Source: Bacillus sp. HNG (lineage in GTDB: Bacteria; Bacillota; Bacilli; Bacillales; Bacillaceae_L). From it: a stretch of DNA of 64,000 nucleotides. The stretch's first letter is position 1. Every line of letters begins with the position of its first letter. The stretch covers positions 62,001 to 126,000 of the forward strand of contig NZ_QUQV01000012.1 in assembly GCF_003400205.1 (NCBI RefSeq), given 5' to 3'. The notes beneath the pieces were generated by a model, which saw nothing but the letters and a program-made list of their open reading frames with translations, ran no database searches and was not told the DNA's origin. The translations under genes were made by a program, and so were the position numbers. This document shows, one piece after another, positions 15,137 to 23,216 of this stretch.

Positions 15137-16141
15137 ATGAAAAAGATTATTAGTTTAGTAGTTTTAGTTTTCATTACAGCGATTGTTGCTGCAGGTTGTA
15201 GCAGCGATTCTTCATCTGGTAAAAAATCAGATGACAAAGTGTACACATTAAAAATGTCTACACAACAAGCTGAAACAGCTCCAATTGTTGAAGGTTTCAA
15301 AGAGTTAGCAAAGAATTTAGAGGAAAAATCAGATGGTAGACTTAAAATGGAAGTTTATCCCAGTGCGCAGCTTGGATCAGATGATGACGTTATCGAACAA
15401 GCTGAGCAAGGTGTTAACGTTGCAGTTCTAACTGACGGAAGCCGTATGGGTGTATATGTAGAAGAAATGGGAATCATTGGCGCACCTTATTTTGCTGACA
15501 ACTATGAAGAAGTTCTCAAGATTACACAAGGTGAAACTTTTAAAGGGTGGGAAAAACAGCTTGCTGATGAGCATGGAATTCGTGTTCTTTCCTTTAATTG
15601 GTATGATGGTCCAAGACATTTCCTTACAAATGAACCAATTAAAACTCCGGATGATTTAAAAGGTCTTCGAATCAGAACCCCTGGTTCACCTGTATGGCAG
15701 GAATCTGTAAAGGCATTAGGAGCTACTCCAGTTGCAATGCCATGGGGTGAAGCTTATACAGCAGTTCAGCAGGGTGCTATTGACGGAGCAGAGGCTCAAC
15801 ATACGTCAACATATCCTTCAAGAATGTATGAAGTGATTAAATATGTAAATAAAACGAGTCACTTCCAACTTGTAAACGGAATCATTGTTGGTGAAAAGTG
15901 GTTTGAAACTTTACCAGAGGATTTACAACAACTTTTACTAGATGAAACAAAAGCAGTAGCTCAGAAGAATGCAGAATACGTTGCTAGCCTACAGACTGAT
16001 TTTGAAGAAAAGATGAAGGCAGAAGGTATGGAAGTTGTAGAACCTGATGTAGAAGCATTTAAAAAAGCTGCAGAAAAAGCTTATGAAGTACTTGGTTTAA
16101 CAGAATTAAGAGAGCAAATCTACCAAGAATTAGGCAAATAA
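15137..16141 (+). CDS. TRAP transporter solute-binding lipoprotein (DctP family)
   Basis: The 334-residue protein has a lipoprotein signal peptide with the lipobox VAAGC (Cys21). The DctP fold is shown by the segment TPDDLKGLRIRTPGSPVWQ, with its substrate-carboxylate-binding arginine near residue 180, and by GAIDGAEAQHTSTYPSRMYEV. TRAP systems import organic acids using an ion gradient. The downstream genes for mannonate metabolism make a sugar acid such as glucuronate, galacturonate or mannonate the likely ligand, rather than a C4-dicarboxylate. It opens the three-gene transporter operon. ATG 15137 follows AGGAGGGTCAAA. An inverted-repeat operator with a cre-like half lies just upstream. 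Confidence 0.92.
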   Translation: MKKIISLVVLVFITAIVAAGCSSDSSSGKKSDDKVYTLKMSTQQAETAPIVEGFKELAKNLEEKSDGRLKMEVYPSAQLGSDDDVIEQAEQGVNVAVLTDGSRMGVYVEEMGIIGAPYFADNYEEVLKITQGETFKGWEKQLADEHGIRVLSFNWYDGPRHFLTNEPIKTPDDLKGLRIRTPGSPVWQESVKALGATPVAMPWGEAYTAVQQGAIDGAEAQHTSTYPSRMYEVIKYVNKTSHFQLVNGIIVGEKWFETLPEDLQQLLLDETKAVAQKNAEYVASLQTDFEEKMKAEGMEVVEPDVEAFKKAAEKAYEVLGLTELREQIYQELGK

Positions 16142-16163
16142 AACTCTTTAAAGAGGGGTACAG

Positions 16164-16631
16164 ATGAAGAAAGCATACGAGTATTTTTGTAAATTTGAAG
16201 AGTCGCTTGTAAAACTATCATTAGTTTCAATTACATTACTCGTTTTTGTATCCGCTATCACAAGAACTTTTAAATACCCATTAAATTGGGCGACAGATGT
16301 ATCATTACTTCTCTTTGCTTGGGTTATATTTCTAGGTGCCGATATGGCACTTAGAAATACTGACCTAGTAAGTGTCGATCTCATCTTAAAAAGGTTCTCT
16401 GATAAAGGACAAAAATTTATAGTAGTTCTTTGGAACGTTGTAATCATTGGGTTTTTAGTATTTTTAATATTCCATGGGGTTCCGCTTGCAATCGAAAGTG
16501 TAGACAGATTGTTTCAAACCCTACCAATTAGTTATTCATGGGCAACGATAAGTGTGCCTGTTGGATCATTTTTAATGATCATTACGACCTGTATTAAAAC
16601 ATACCAATTTCTGAAAGAGAATAAACGATAG
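16164..16631 (+). CDS. TRAP transporter small permease subunit (DctQ family)
   Basis: This 155-residue membrane protein has four predicted helices. The DctQ-type motif WATDVSLLLFAWVIFLGADMALRNTDLVSVD (in pieces, about residues 48-76) is present. DctQ pairs with the large DctM permease and is needed for its function. It follows the binding-protein gene by 22 bp and precedes dctM by 13 bp, so all three are one operon. The ribosome binding site is GAGGGG. Confidence 0.9.
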   Translation: MKKAYEYFCKFEESLVKLSLVSITLLVFVSAITRTFKYPLNWATDVSLLLFAWVIFLGADMALRNTDLVSVDLILKRFSDKGQKFIVVLWNVVIIGFLVFLIFHGVPLAIESVDRLFQTLPISYSWATISVPVGSFLMIITTCIKTYQFLKENKR

Positions 16632-16644
16632 GAGGGGCGAACAA

Positions 16645-17928
16645 ATGTTATTAGTATTAATTGTATTTCTATTTCTATTGATCTTTGGAATGCCTGTTGC
16701 CTTTGCTATTGGAATTTCAGGATTGGTATTCTTCTTAACAGCTCCTGATGTACCAATCTCAATTGCTGTTCAAAGAACGTTAACCACTTCTCAATCATTT
16801 ACTATGCTAGCGATTCCGTTGTTTATTTTCGCTGGCCATTTAATGAATAGTACAGGAATTACCAAACGCCTTATTACGTTGTCAAATGTTTTAACAGGGC
16901 ATATGTATGGAAATCTAGCTCAGGTAAGTGTTGTGTTAAGTACCTTGATGGGTGGGGTTTCCGGGTCTGCTGTTGCCGATGCTGCGATGCAGTCAAGGGT
17001 ATTAGGACCACAAATGATTAAAAGGGGCTATAAACCTGCTTATGGTGCAGCAGTCAATGGAATCACATCTCTTATTACAGCTACAATTCCTCCAAGTATG
17101 GGACTTATTATTTATGGTTCCGTAGGTGAGGTATCAATCGGTAGGCTGTTTGCCGGTGGTATTGTTCCTGGTATCCTGATGATGGTTGTTCTTATGGCTA
17201 CTGTTTCTTATACAAGTAGAAGAAACAATTATTTGCCAGAACGTACAACTTACCCGAATATTAGAGAAGTATTAATTGCTTTTAAAGATGGATTATGGGC
17301 TCTTTTATTCCCAATCATCCTTATTGTGGGTATTCGATTTGGAATTTTTACACCGTCCGAATCAGGTGCGTTTGCTGTTATGTATGCAATTTTCATTGGT
17401 GCAATCGTTTATAAAGATTTAACATGGAAGAAATTCTGGGAGTCTGTGCATGATAGTGCAATGGATATCGGAGCAATCATGCTGATCGTTTCCCTATCAG
17501 GTATTTTTGGATATGGAATTGTTTACGATGGCGTAACGCAAAGCTTATCTTCCTTAGTTTCAGGTATAACTGAAAATCACTATTTCTTATTTGCAATCAT
17601 TATTTTTACATTAATTATTGCTGGAATGTTCGTTGAGACAACGGTTGTAACCTTATTATTAACGCCAATCTTTATACCGATTATAACGAATGCTGGGATT
17701 GATCCAGTACACTTTGGGCTTATTATGATGACGGTTACAACATTTGGTATCATGACACCTCCATTAGGTGTATCTTTATATGCAACATCACAAATAATGG
17801 GAGCATCTCCAGAGGATACAGTTAAAGAAGCAATTCCTTTCTATCTTGCTGTTATGGCTGTAGTATTCATTATGGTGTTTTTCCCTGACGTCGTCCTATT
17901 TATTCCTGACATGGTGTTTGGTAAGTAG
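16645..17928 (+). CDS. TRAP transporter large permease subunit (DctM family)
   Basis: This 427-residue integral membrane protein has about 12 helices, the size expected for DctM. Typical segments include GMPVAFAIGISGLVFF near the start, TMLAIPLFIFAGHLM at about residues 53-67, GGVSGSAVADAAMQSR around residue 108 and ITATIPPSMGLIIYG around 148. It forms the transport channel and couples uptake to ions. The start follows AGGAGGGGCG. The gene ends about 70 bp before a terminator, so the GntR-uxu genes downstream form a separate transcription unit. Confidence 0.93.
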   Translation: MLLVLIVFLFLLIFGMPVAFAIGISGLVFFLTAPDVPISIAVQRTLTTSQSFTMLAIPLFIFAGHLMNSTGITKRLITLSNVLTGHMYGNLAQVSVVLSTLMGGVSGSAVADAAMQSRVLGPQMIKRGYKPAYGAAVNGITSLITATIPPSMGLIIYGSVGEVSIGRLFAGGIVPGILMMVVLMATVSYTSRRNNYLPERTTYPNIREVLIAFKDGLWALLFPIILIVGIRFGIFTPSESGAFAVMYAIFIGAIVYKDLTWKKFWESVHDSAMDIGAIMLIVSLSGIFGYGIVYDGVTQSLSSLVSGITENHYFLFAIIIFTLIIAGMFVETTVVTLLLTPIFIPIITNAGIDPVHFGLIMMTVTTFGIMTPPLGVSLYATSQIMGASPEDTVKEAIPFYLAVMAVVFIMVFFPDVVLFIPDMVFGK

Positions 17929-17998
17929 TAGATTTAATAAATATAGGAGGCAGAGTTTAAATTTGTGGTGTCTTCCTGATTGATAAATAGGAGATAGA

Positions 17999-18027
17999 AC
18001 CCACTTTTTTGAAAGTGGGTCTATTTT
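17999..18027 (+). terminator. Terminator after the TRAP operon
   Basis: ACCCACTTT (17999-18007) pairs with AAAGTGGGT (18012-18020) over 9 bp with a 4-nt loop, followed by CTATTTTG. Confidence 0.8.
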
Positions 18028-18028
18028 G

Positions 18029-18042
18029 TGTAAGCGTTTTAG
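18029..18042 (+). promoter_or_regulatory. Weak cre-like site before the GntR-uxu operon
   Basis: TGTAAGCGTTTTAG matches the CcpA consensus at 12 of 14 positions, failing at the last two. It lies 88 bp before the regulator gene. Catabolite repression would be expected for a hexuronate pathway. Confidence 0.4.
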
Positions 18043-18129
18043 TATAAAATTAAATATACTAGATTAATATATTTTAGAAACTACATGCAGGGAAATGCTT
18101 ACATGTGATTTTTCAAGGAGAGAGTAATC

Positions 18130-18843
18130 ATGAAATATAGTAGTATGGGAAGAAATAACGGGGGTACAAGACGACAATTTGTATACTCCTATTTATATGA
18201 AAAGATTATCGATTTATCTTTAAAGCCAGGAACACCTATTTCGGAAAGTGAGATTGGTGCACAGCTCAATGTGAGTAGAACACCTATCAGAGAAGCGTTA
18301 ATGCAGCTTTCCAAGGAAGACTTAATCGATATAAAACCACAAATTGGAACATTTGTATCACTAATTGATCCTAAAATCATCGAAGAATCAAGATTTATGA
18401 GAAAAGCTGTAGAAATCGCTGTTATTCGTGAAGCGACAGAGAAACTTACACATGAAACATTATACAAGTTGGAAAAGTGTATAACTATGCAGGAACTGGC
18501 ACTTAAAGAGGAAAATAGTAAAGATTTTTTAGCGTTTGATGATCAATTTCATGAACTTATTTTTAAAGGGTTAGACATGGACCGCATTTGGCAGGGGATC
18601 GACCAAATGAATGGTCAGTATAAAAGGGTTAGGATGCTACGTTTAACCACAACAGAACCTTCAGAATGGGTGACTGTCCTGGATGAGCATAAAGCAATCT
18701 ATAATGCACTGAAGAGTAAAGAAGTAGAAACAGCTGTGTCCGTGACAAATGACCATATTACTAAGGGTATTTTTCACATGTATGATATTAAAATACAAAA
18801 CCCCGATTACTTTAAAAAGGAAAGTGTCACAAACACAAACTAA
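18130..18843 (+). CDS. GntR-family regulator with FCD ligand domain (UxuR/ExuR-like)
   Basis: The 237-residue protein has an N-terminal winged helix (residues about 14-80, with ESEIGAQLNVSRTPIREALMQL as recognition region) and a C-terminal all-helical FCD domain. Metal-ligand candidates in the FCD domain are the Asp and His of FDDQFHEL near residue 140, LDEHKAI near 187 and NDHI near 210. FCD-GntR proteins commonly sense sugar acids and repress uronate genes. The gene is the first of a tight operon with uxuA (25 bp gap), uxuB and an isomerase homologue, so it probably controls its own operon and the TRAP operon upstream. ATG 18130 follows CAAGGAGAGAG. Confidence 0.9.
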   Translation: MKYSSMGRNNGGTRRQFVYSYLYEKIIDLSLKPGTPISESEIGAQLNVSRTPIREALMQLSKEDLIDIKPQIGTFVSLIDPKIIEESRFMRKAVEIAVIREATEKLTHETLYKLEKCITMQELALKEENSKDFLAFDDQFHELIFKGLDMDRIWQGIDQMNGQYKRVRMLRLTTTEPSEWVTVLDEHKAIYNALKSKEVETAVSVTNDHITKGIFHMYDIKIQNPDYFKKESVTNTN

Positions 18844-18868
18844 ACACCAACTAGGGGGAACAGGCTAT

Positions 18869-19930
18869 ATGAATATGACTTTTCGCTGGTATGGACGCGG
18901 AAACGATACAGTGCCACTCGAGCATATAAAACAAATACCTGGGGTCAAAGGTATCGTGTGGGCTCTACACGAAAAACCTGTAGGTGAGATTTGGAACAAG
19001 GATGAAATAAAATCAGAGATTGATTATATTGCATCGTTTGGCTTTCATGCGGAAGTCGTGGAAAGTGTAAATATCCATGAATCTATTAAACTTGGAAATA
19101 ACGAGAGAGACTATTATATAGATAATTATAAACAGACCATTCGAAATCTTGGAGAATTCGGTGTGAAGGTCATATGTTATAACTTTATGCCGATCTTTGA
19201 CTGGACTCGTTCCGATTTATTTCGAGCGCTTCCGGATGGCTCAACTGCCTTATTTTATGAAAAAGCAAAGGTAGAAACAGATAATCCGAATGAGTTGATT
19301 GAAATGTTTTCCTCGTACTCAGAGATGACTTTACCGGGATGGGAGCCAGAGAAGATAGGGAGGATTAAGGAATTATTTATTGCTTATGAAGGAATGACAA
19401 ATGAGGATTTATGGGAGAATCTTGCTTATTTTCTAAATGAAGTTCTGCCTGTTGCCGAAGAGTCAGGGATTAAAATGGCTATTCATCCCGATGATCCGCC
19501 GTGGTCTATTTTTGGGTTGCCAAGAATCATGACTGGTCGGGAAAGTCTACAAAAGCTTTTATCTATTTCCGACTCTCCATCAAATAGAATAACTTTTTGC
19601 ACAGGTTCATTAGGGGTAAATCCACAAAATGATATGGTGGCTCTTGCGCGTGAATTTGCTAGTAAATCACCATTTGCTCATATACGAAATGTGAAGCTAT
19701 TTCCAAATGGGGACTTTATTGAAACGTCACATCTAACATCTGATGGATCAATTGATATTAAGGGTGTTATGAGAGAGTTATCGGATATACAATTTGATGG
19801 GTACATCAGACCTGATCATGGAAGACATATCTGGAACGAGAAGTGTCGACCAGGCTATGGATTATATGACCGTGGGCTTGGCATCATGCACTTACTTGGG
19901 CTTTGGGATGCCTATCAAACTTTGAAATAA
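18869..19930 (+). CDS. uxuA: Mannonate dehydratase UxuA
   Basis: The 353-residue enzyme dehydrates D-mannonate to 2-keto-3-deoxy-D-gluconate in hexuronate breakdown. The N-terminus MTFRWYGRGNDTVPLEHIKQIPGVKGIVWAL is typical (residues 3-33, read in pieces), and the active-site region KMAIHPDDPPWSIFGLPRI lies near residue 205. CTGSLGVNPQND and HIRNVKLFPNGDFIETSH follow, holding metal ligands, and RPDHGRHIW is near the end. I chose ATG 18869, after AGGGGGAACAGG; longer upstream starts overlap the regulator gene. Next to it are UxuB and a TRAP importer, as expected. UxaC (the uronate isomerase), KdgK and KdgA are not in this window. Confidence 0.95.
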   Translation: MNMTFRWYGRGNDTVPLEHIKQIPGVKGIVWALHEKPVGEIWNKDEIKSEIDYIASFGFHAEVVESVNIHESIKLGNNERDYYIDNYKQTIRNLGEFGVKVICYNFMPIFDWTRSDLFRALPDGSTALFYEKAKVETDNPNELIEMFSSYSEMTLPGWEPEKIGRIKELFIAYEGMTNEDLWENLAYFLNEVLPVAEESGIKMAIHPDDPPWSIFGLPRIMTGRESLQKLLSISDSPSNRITFCTGSLGVNPQNDMVALAREFASKSPFAHIRNVKLFPNGDFIETSHLTSDGSIDIKGVMRELSDIQFDGYIRPDHGRHIWNEKCRPGYGLYDRGLGIMHLLGLWDAYQTLK

Positions 19931-19944
19931 AAGGAGGGATTACA

Positions 19945-20787
19945 ATGTTACTACCTAATCATAAAAGTTTAAAGGGAAGAACGGCTGTAATCACTGGAGG
20001 AAGTGGTGTACTTTGTTCAGAAATGGCACGCGAACTTTCACGACAGGGTGTCAATGTGGCAATCCTCAATCGTACAGCTGAAAAAGGGGAAATCGTAGCT
20101 TCTGAAATTAACAATAATGGTGGACAGGCAATAGCTGTTGCGGCAGATGTACTCGACCGAAAGTCTTTGGAAAAGGCAAAAGAAACAGTACTAGAAGCTT
20201 TTGGTCAAATTGATATTTTAGTGAATGGTGCAGGTGGAAATCACCCTGACGCCATTACTTCAGACGAGACTTATCAGGAAGAGGGAACCCTAGAAAAATC
20301 ATTTTTTGACTTAGATGAAAATGGTTTTTCGAAGGTTTTTGCAAGTAATTTTACAGGCACATTTTTGACAAGTCAGGTATTTGGTCAGGAACTCCTTAAG
20401 CAGAAGTCTCCTGTTATTATCAATATTTCATCCATGAGTGCGTACTCCCCTATGACAAAAGTTCCTGCCTACAGTGCAGCAAAGGCTGGCATCAACAACT
20501 TTACAATGTGGATGGCAGTCCACTTCGCTGAAATGGGAATGCGTGTAAATGCTATTGCACCGGGATTTTTCCTCACAACACAAAATCGCAATCTTTTATT
20601 AAATGATGACAGTACTCTTACAGCAAGGTCGCAAAAAATTATTGGTCATACACCGATGAGACGTTTTGGGGATCCAAAGGATTTGCTTGGTACTTTATTG
20701 TGGCTTATTGATGAAGAAACTTCAGGATTTGTAACGGGTGTAACAATACCAGTTGATGGCGGATTCATGGCATATTCAGGCGTTTAG
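19945..20787 (+). CDS. uxuB: SDR-family D-mannonate oxidoreductase (fructuronate reductase, UxuB type)
   Basis: This 280-residue short-chain dehydrogenase reduces D-fructuronate to D-mannonate in the Bacillus version of the pathway; B. subtilis YjmF/UxuB is an SDR rather than the E. coli long-chain type. The cofactor site is TGGSGVLCSEMA near residues 17-28, NGAGG is near residue 93, and the catalytic triad lies in SSMSAYSPMTKVPAYSAAKAG (Ser, then Tyr-x3-Lys). The C-terminus GFVTGVTIPVDGGFMAYSG is the standard SDR ending. The start at 19945 is set by AAAGGAGGGATTAC; an upstream in-frame start overlaps uxuA. It lies 14 bp after uxuA and 2-20 bp before the next gene. Confidence 0.92.
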   Translation: MLLPNHKSLKGRTAVITGGSGVLCSEMARELSRQGVNVAILNRTAEKGEIVASEINNNGGQAIAVAADVLDRKSLEKAKETVLEAFGQIDILVNGAGGNHPDAITSDETYQEEGTLEKSFFDLDENGFSKVFASNFTGTFLTSQVFGQELLKQKSPVIINISSMSAYSPMTKVPAYSAAKAGINNFTMWMAVHFAEMGMRVNAIAPGFFLTTQNRNLLLNDDSTLTARSQKIIGHTPMRRFGDPKDLLGTLLWLIDEETSGFVTGVTIPVDGGFMAYSGV

Positions 20788-20807
20788 CAGTGGGGGAAGT
20801 GATTATT

Positions 20808-21917
20808 TTGAATGAGAAGTTAGATGGATCAAAACCGATTAAATTATCTTCTACGAGGGCTTGGCGTACATATATAGGCGGAAAATTATTAGAGGGATTA
20901 TTGGGAGAAGAAAATCCCACAGATAGTCATTTTCCAGAGGAATGGATCATGTCAGTAGTTTCGGCAAGGAATAAGGGCCGCGAAGATATTGTCGATGAAG
21001 GATTAAGTAAGGTTGATATACATGATGTTCAACTTACATTGAAATCACTAATTGAAAATGACCCGGAAGGATTTTTAGGGGGAACCCATGTTAAAGAGTT
21101 TAGTGTGAAAACAGGTGTCCTAGTAAAAATCATAGATGCTGCTGAAAGATTAACTGTGCAGGTTCATCCCGATCGTATTAAAGCACGTGAGCTTTTTAAT
21201 TCAGAATATGGAAAAACAGAAGCTTGGCATATACTAGGGGGCAGGGAAATTGAGGGAGAGCCTCCACATGTGTACCTAGGTTTTAAACCAGGAGTTACAA
21301 AAGAGAAATGGAAACAACTATTTGAGAAACAAGATATACAGGGTATGTTGGATTGTATGCATAAATATTATGTAGAGCCAGGTAACACCTTCTTAATTGA
21401 GGCAGGTACACCGCATGCGATTGGAGCGGGATGTCTTCTTGTTGAAATTCAGGAGCCAACAGATTTTACAATTCGTATCGAAAAAACCACACCTCAAGGT
21501 TTTACTTTGGATGATTTTATGTGTCACCAGGGAATAGGTTTTGAGAAGATGTTTGAGTGCTTTACATATGCAAACTATACAAGAGAAGAAACACTAAATA
21601 AGTGGAAAATTACCCCTACACAAATAACAGAGACGAACGGAAACAAAGAGTTTGAATTGATTGGGTATAACAATATTCCTTACTTTAAAATGAATCTACT
21701 TGAAGTAAATGATGAAATGAAAATAGAGGGAAATAATGTCTTTTATGGTCTATTAGTTGTATCAGGTATTGGTAGTATTATTTCAGGTGAAGATGAGCAA
21801 TCACTTACTCAAGGGAATCAGTTCTTTATTCCAGCAAAGGTGTCTTCTGTAACATTACGGAATACTGGTGAGGAATCATTGAAAGTCATGAGACTGTTTG
21901 GTCCTCAGGTAATTTGA
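20808..21917 (+). CDS. Mannose-6-phosphate isomerase class I-like cupin protein in the uronate operon
   Basis: The protein of about 369 residues belongs to the class I phosphomannose isomerase cupin family. A zinc-site element VQVHPD lies near residue 115, and EPGNTFLIEAGTPHAIGAGCLLVEIQEPTD at about 190-220 (read in pieces) corresponds to the family's core block. The segment after this, TIRIEKTTPQGF, does not look like the usual YRVYDYDR-type substrate region, so the substrate may differ. The gene is translationally close to uxuB and ends the operon. Possible starts are GTG 20790, GTG 20799 and TTG 20808; TTG 20808 has the best spacing from GGGGGA. It may isomerise a hexuronate or hexose; see the findings. 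Confidence 0.75.
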   Translation: MNEKLDGSKPIKLSSTRAWRTYIGGKLLEGLLGEENPTDSHFPEEWIMSVVSARNKGREDIVDEGLSKVDIHDVQLTLKSLIENDPEGFLGGTHVKEFSVKTGVLVKIIDAAERLTVQVHPDRIKARELFNSEYGKTEAWHILGGREIEGEPPHVYLGFKPGVTKEKWKQLFEKQDIQGMLDCMHKYYVEPGNTFLIEAGTPHAIGAGCLLVEIQEPTDFTIRIEKTTPQGFTLDDFMCHQGIGFEKMFECFTYANYTREETLNKWKITPTQITETNGNKEFELIGYNNIPYFKMNLLEVNDEMKIEGNNVFYGLLVVSGIGSIISGEDEQSLTQGNQFFIPAKVSSVTLRNTGEESLKVMRLFGPQVI

Positions 21918-21937
21918 AAAATGAGACTAAAATGATA

Positions 21938-21966
21938 GCGGTAGCAAAATGCTACCGCAAAATTTT
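21938..21966. terminator. Terminator shared by the uxu operon and the LysM amidase gene
   Basis: GCGGTAGC (21938-21945) pairs with GCTACCGC (21951-21958), and AAAATTTTTA follows. The two genes converge here, so it probably serves both directions. Confidence 0.8.
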
Positions 21967-22946
21967 TATTCCATTCCCTTTCGAAGTTCATCCATTTTAC
22001 GGGTAATGAGAGGATAGAAATACTTTTGTGCGCTTGTTGTGGAATTTCCTCCAAAAAATCCTGTTCCCGGACAGGTCTTTACATTGTAGTCAGGTCCTTT
22101 GTCCAACACCCTTTCTCCATTTCGTAAATCCCACCAATGATGGTAGGTTATACTGTCAATCGAAGGAGTTAATCCAAATTTAAGGCTTAAAACAGCATTG
22201 ACATAGATGATTGTGTCACTGTGTTCTTTCGTCATGACATCGTGACCGATATCAAAATTTCCAAGGTGTTCAATTGCAATTCCGACAGAGTTGGCTTTGT
22301 TACCAATGGTGCCTTCTGGGGCAATATAGAGTGGACGTGAGACAGCAACCTTCCCATCTGGAAAAGTTGTAATGTTTTGTGCGATATGTTTCCATCCCAT
22401 CGTGTTTTTATGGTAATTTTCCATTCCCGTTAGAAGTACAAAGTGGTTGGAGCCGTTAAATCGACTATAATCAGGCACCCATGTGTGGTGCTGTTGAATG
22501 AGGGTTATTTTTCGTTTAATCTTCTGATTCATAAGCCAATCCTTAAACTCTTCTTTTGTCATTAAAATATGTTCACCATGCATGTTCATCTTTTTCGGGA
22601 CAATTTTCAGTACTTGCCCAGGGACAACTTCCTCGGATGAAATCCCATTTGTTCTCTTGATTTGCTCAGGGGATGAATGAAACCTAGCTGCAATCTCCTT
22701 TAAGGTATCTCCAGATGCTACTTCATAGGAAAAAGGAACCCAAAGCTTTTGTCCGACAACTAATAGATCGGTTTGAAGACCGTTGGTGACTTTTAATTCG
22801 TCAACTGTGGTATCAAATCTTTTTGCAACTTCAGGTAATGTATCACCAGCTTGAATGACATAAGTATTTTCTTGATTGTTTGCACTTGTATGAATGGGTG
22901 AAAACATGAAAAAAACTCCGATTATCAAGGCAATCCTAATTTTCAT
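21966..22946 (-). CDS. Exported LysM N-acetylmuramoyl-L-alanine amidase
   Basis: The 326-residue protein has a signal peptide (residues 1-22), two LysM peptidoglycan-binding domains (about 28-72 and 73-117), and an Amidase_2/PGRP-like domain in the second half. Zinc ligands can be seen in QQHHTW near residue 152, YHHWW near 268 and KTCPGTGFFGG near 291. It should cut the bond between muramic acid and L-alanine in peptidoglycan outside the cell. It is divergent from the unusual ftsZ-like gene at 23217, sharing a 270-bp intergenic region, which may hint at joint roles in septum or envelope remodelling. That link is inference. Confidence 0.88.
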   Translation of the reverse strand: MKIRIALIIGVFFMFSPIHTSANNQENTYVIQAGDTLPEVAKRFDTTVDELKVTNGLQTDLLVVGQKLWVPFSYEVASGDTLKEIAARFHSSPEQIKRTNGISSEEVVPGQVLKIVPKKMNMHGEHILMTKEEFKDWLMNQKIKRKITLIQQHHTWVPDYSRFNGSNHFVLLTGMENYHKNTMGWKHIAQNITTFPDGKVAVSRPLYIAPEGTIGNKANSVGIAIEHLGNFDIGHDVMTKEHSDTIIYVNAVLSLKFGLTPSIDSITYHHWWDLRNGERVLDKGPDYNVKTCPGTGFFGGNSTTSAQKYFYPLITRKMDELRKGME

Positions 22947-22986
22947 AGCTCGTTTCCTTTCGTAACATGTTAGTATATAAATGCAA

Positions 22987-23037
22987 GTTCAAAAAAGAGG
23001 ATGAAAAAGAACGCGTCCTTCTCACTGGACTTTTTGA
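22987..23037. repeat. Small element with GTTCAAAAA / TTTTTGA termini
   Basis: The element begins GTTCAAAAAA and ends GGACTTTTTGA, giving short terminal inverted repeats. Related termini are found at 31969-32112, 46970-47010 and 60200-60235. No coding content. Confidence 0.45.
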
Positions 23038-23114
23038 GCAACCTTTATTAGTTTGTAAAAGAAACGTAATATTATGCGATATAGGTACTAATGGCGGGGG
23101 CATTTTGATTTTTT

Positions 23115-23143
23115 AAAGGAAAAGTGTGACAAAAATCGAAGTA
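23115..23143 (+). promoter_or_regulatory. Candidate sigma-H promoter of the ftsZ paralogue
   Basis: AAAGGAAAA (23115-23123) matches the sigma-H -35 consensus RNAGGAWWW fully. After an 11-bp spacer, ATCGAAGTA (23135-23143) matches the -10 consensus RNNGAATWW except for one base. No good sigma-A promoter is seen nearby, although TATAAT occurs at 23157-23162 without a matching -35. Confidence 0.4.
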
Positions 23144-23216
23144 GTATTACGAAAGATATAATATAAATTCGAATCTTTTTTAGGAAGAGGGCAATGGGCG
23201 GTAAGGAGGAAAAATC

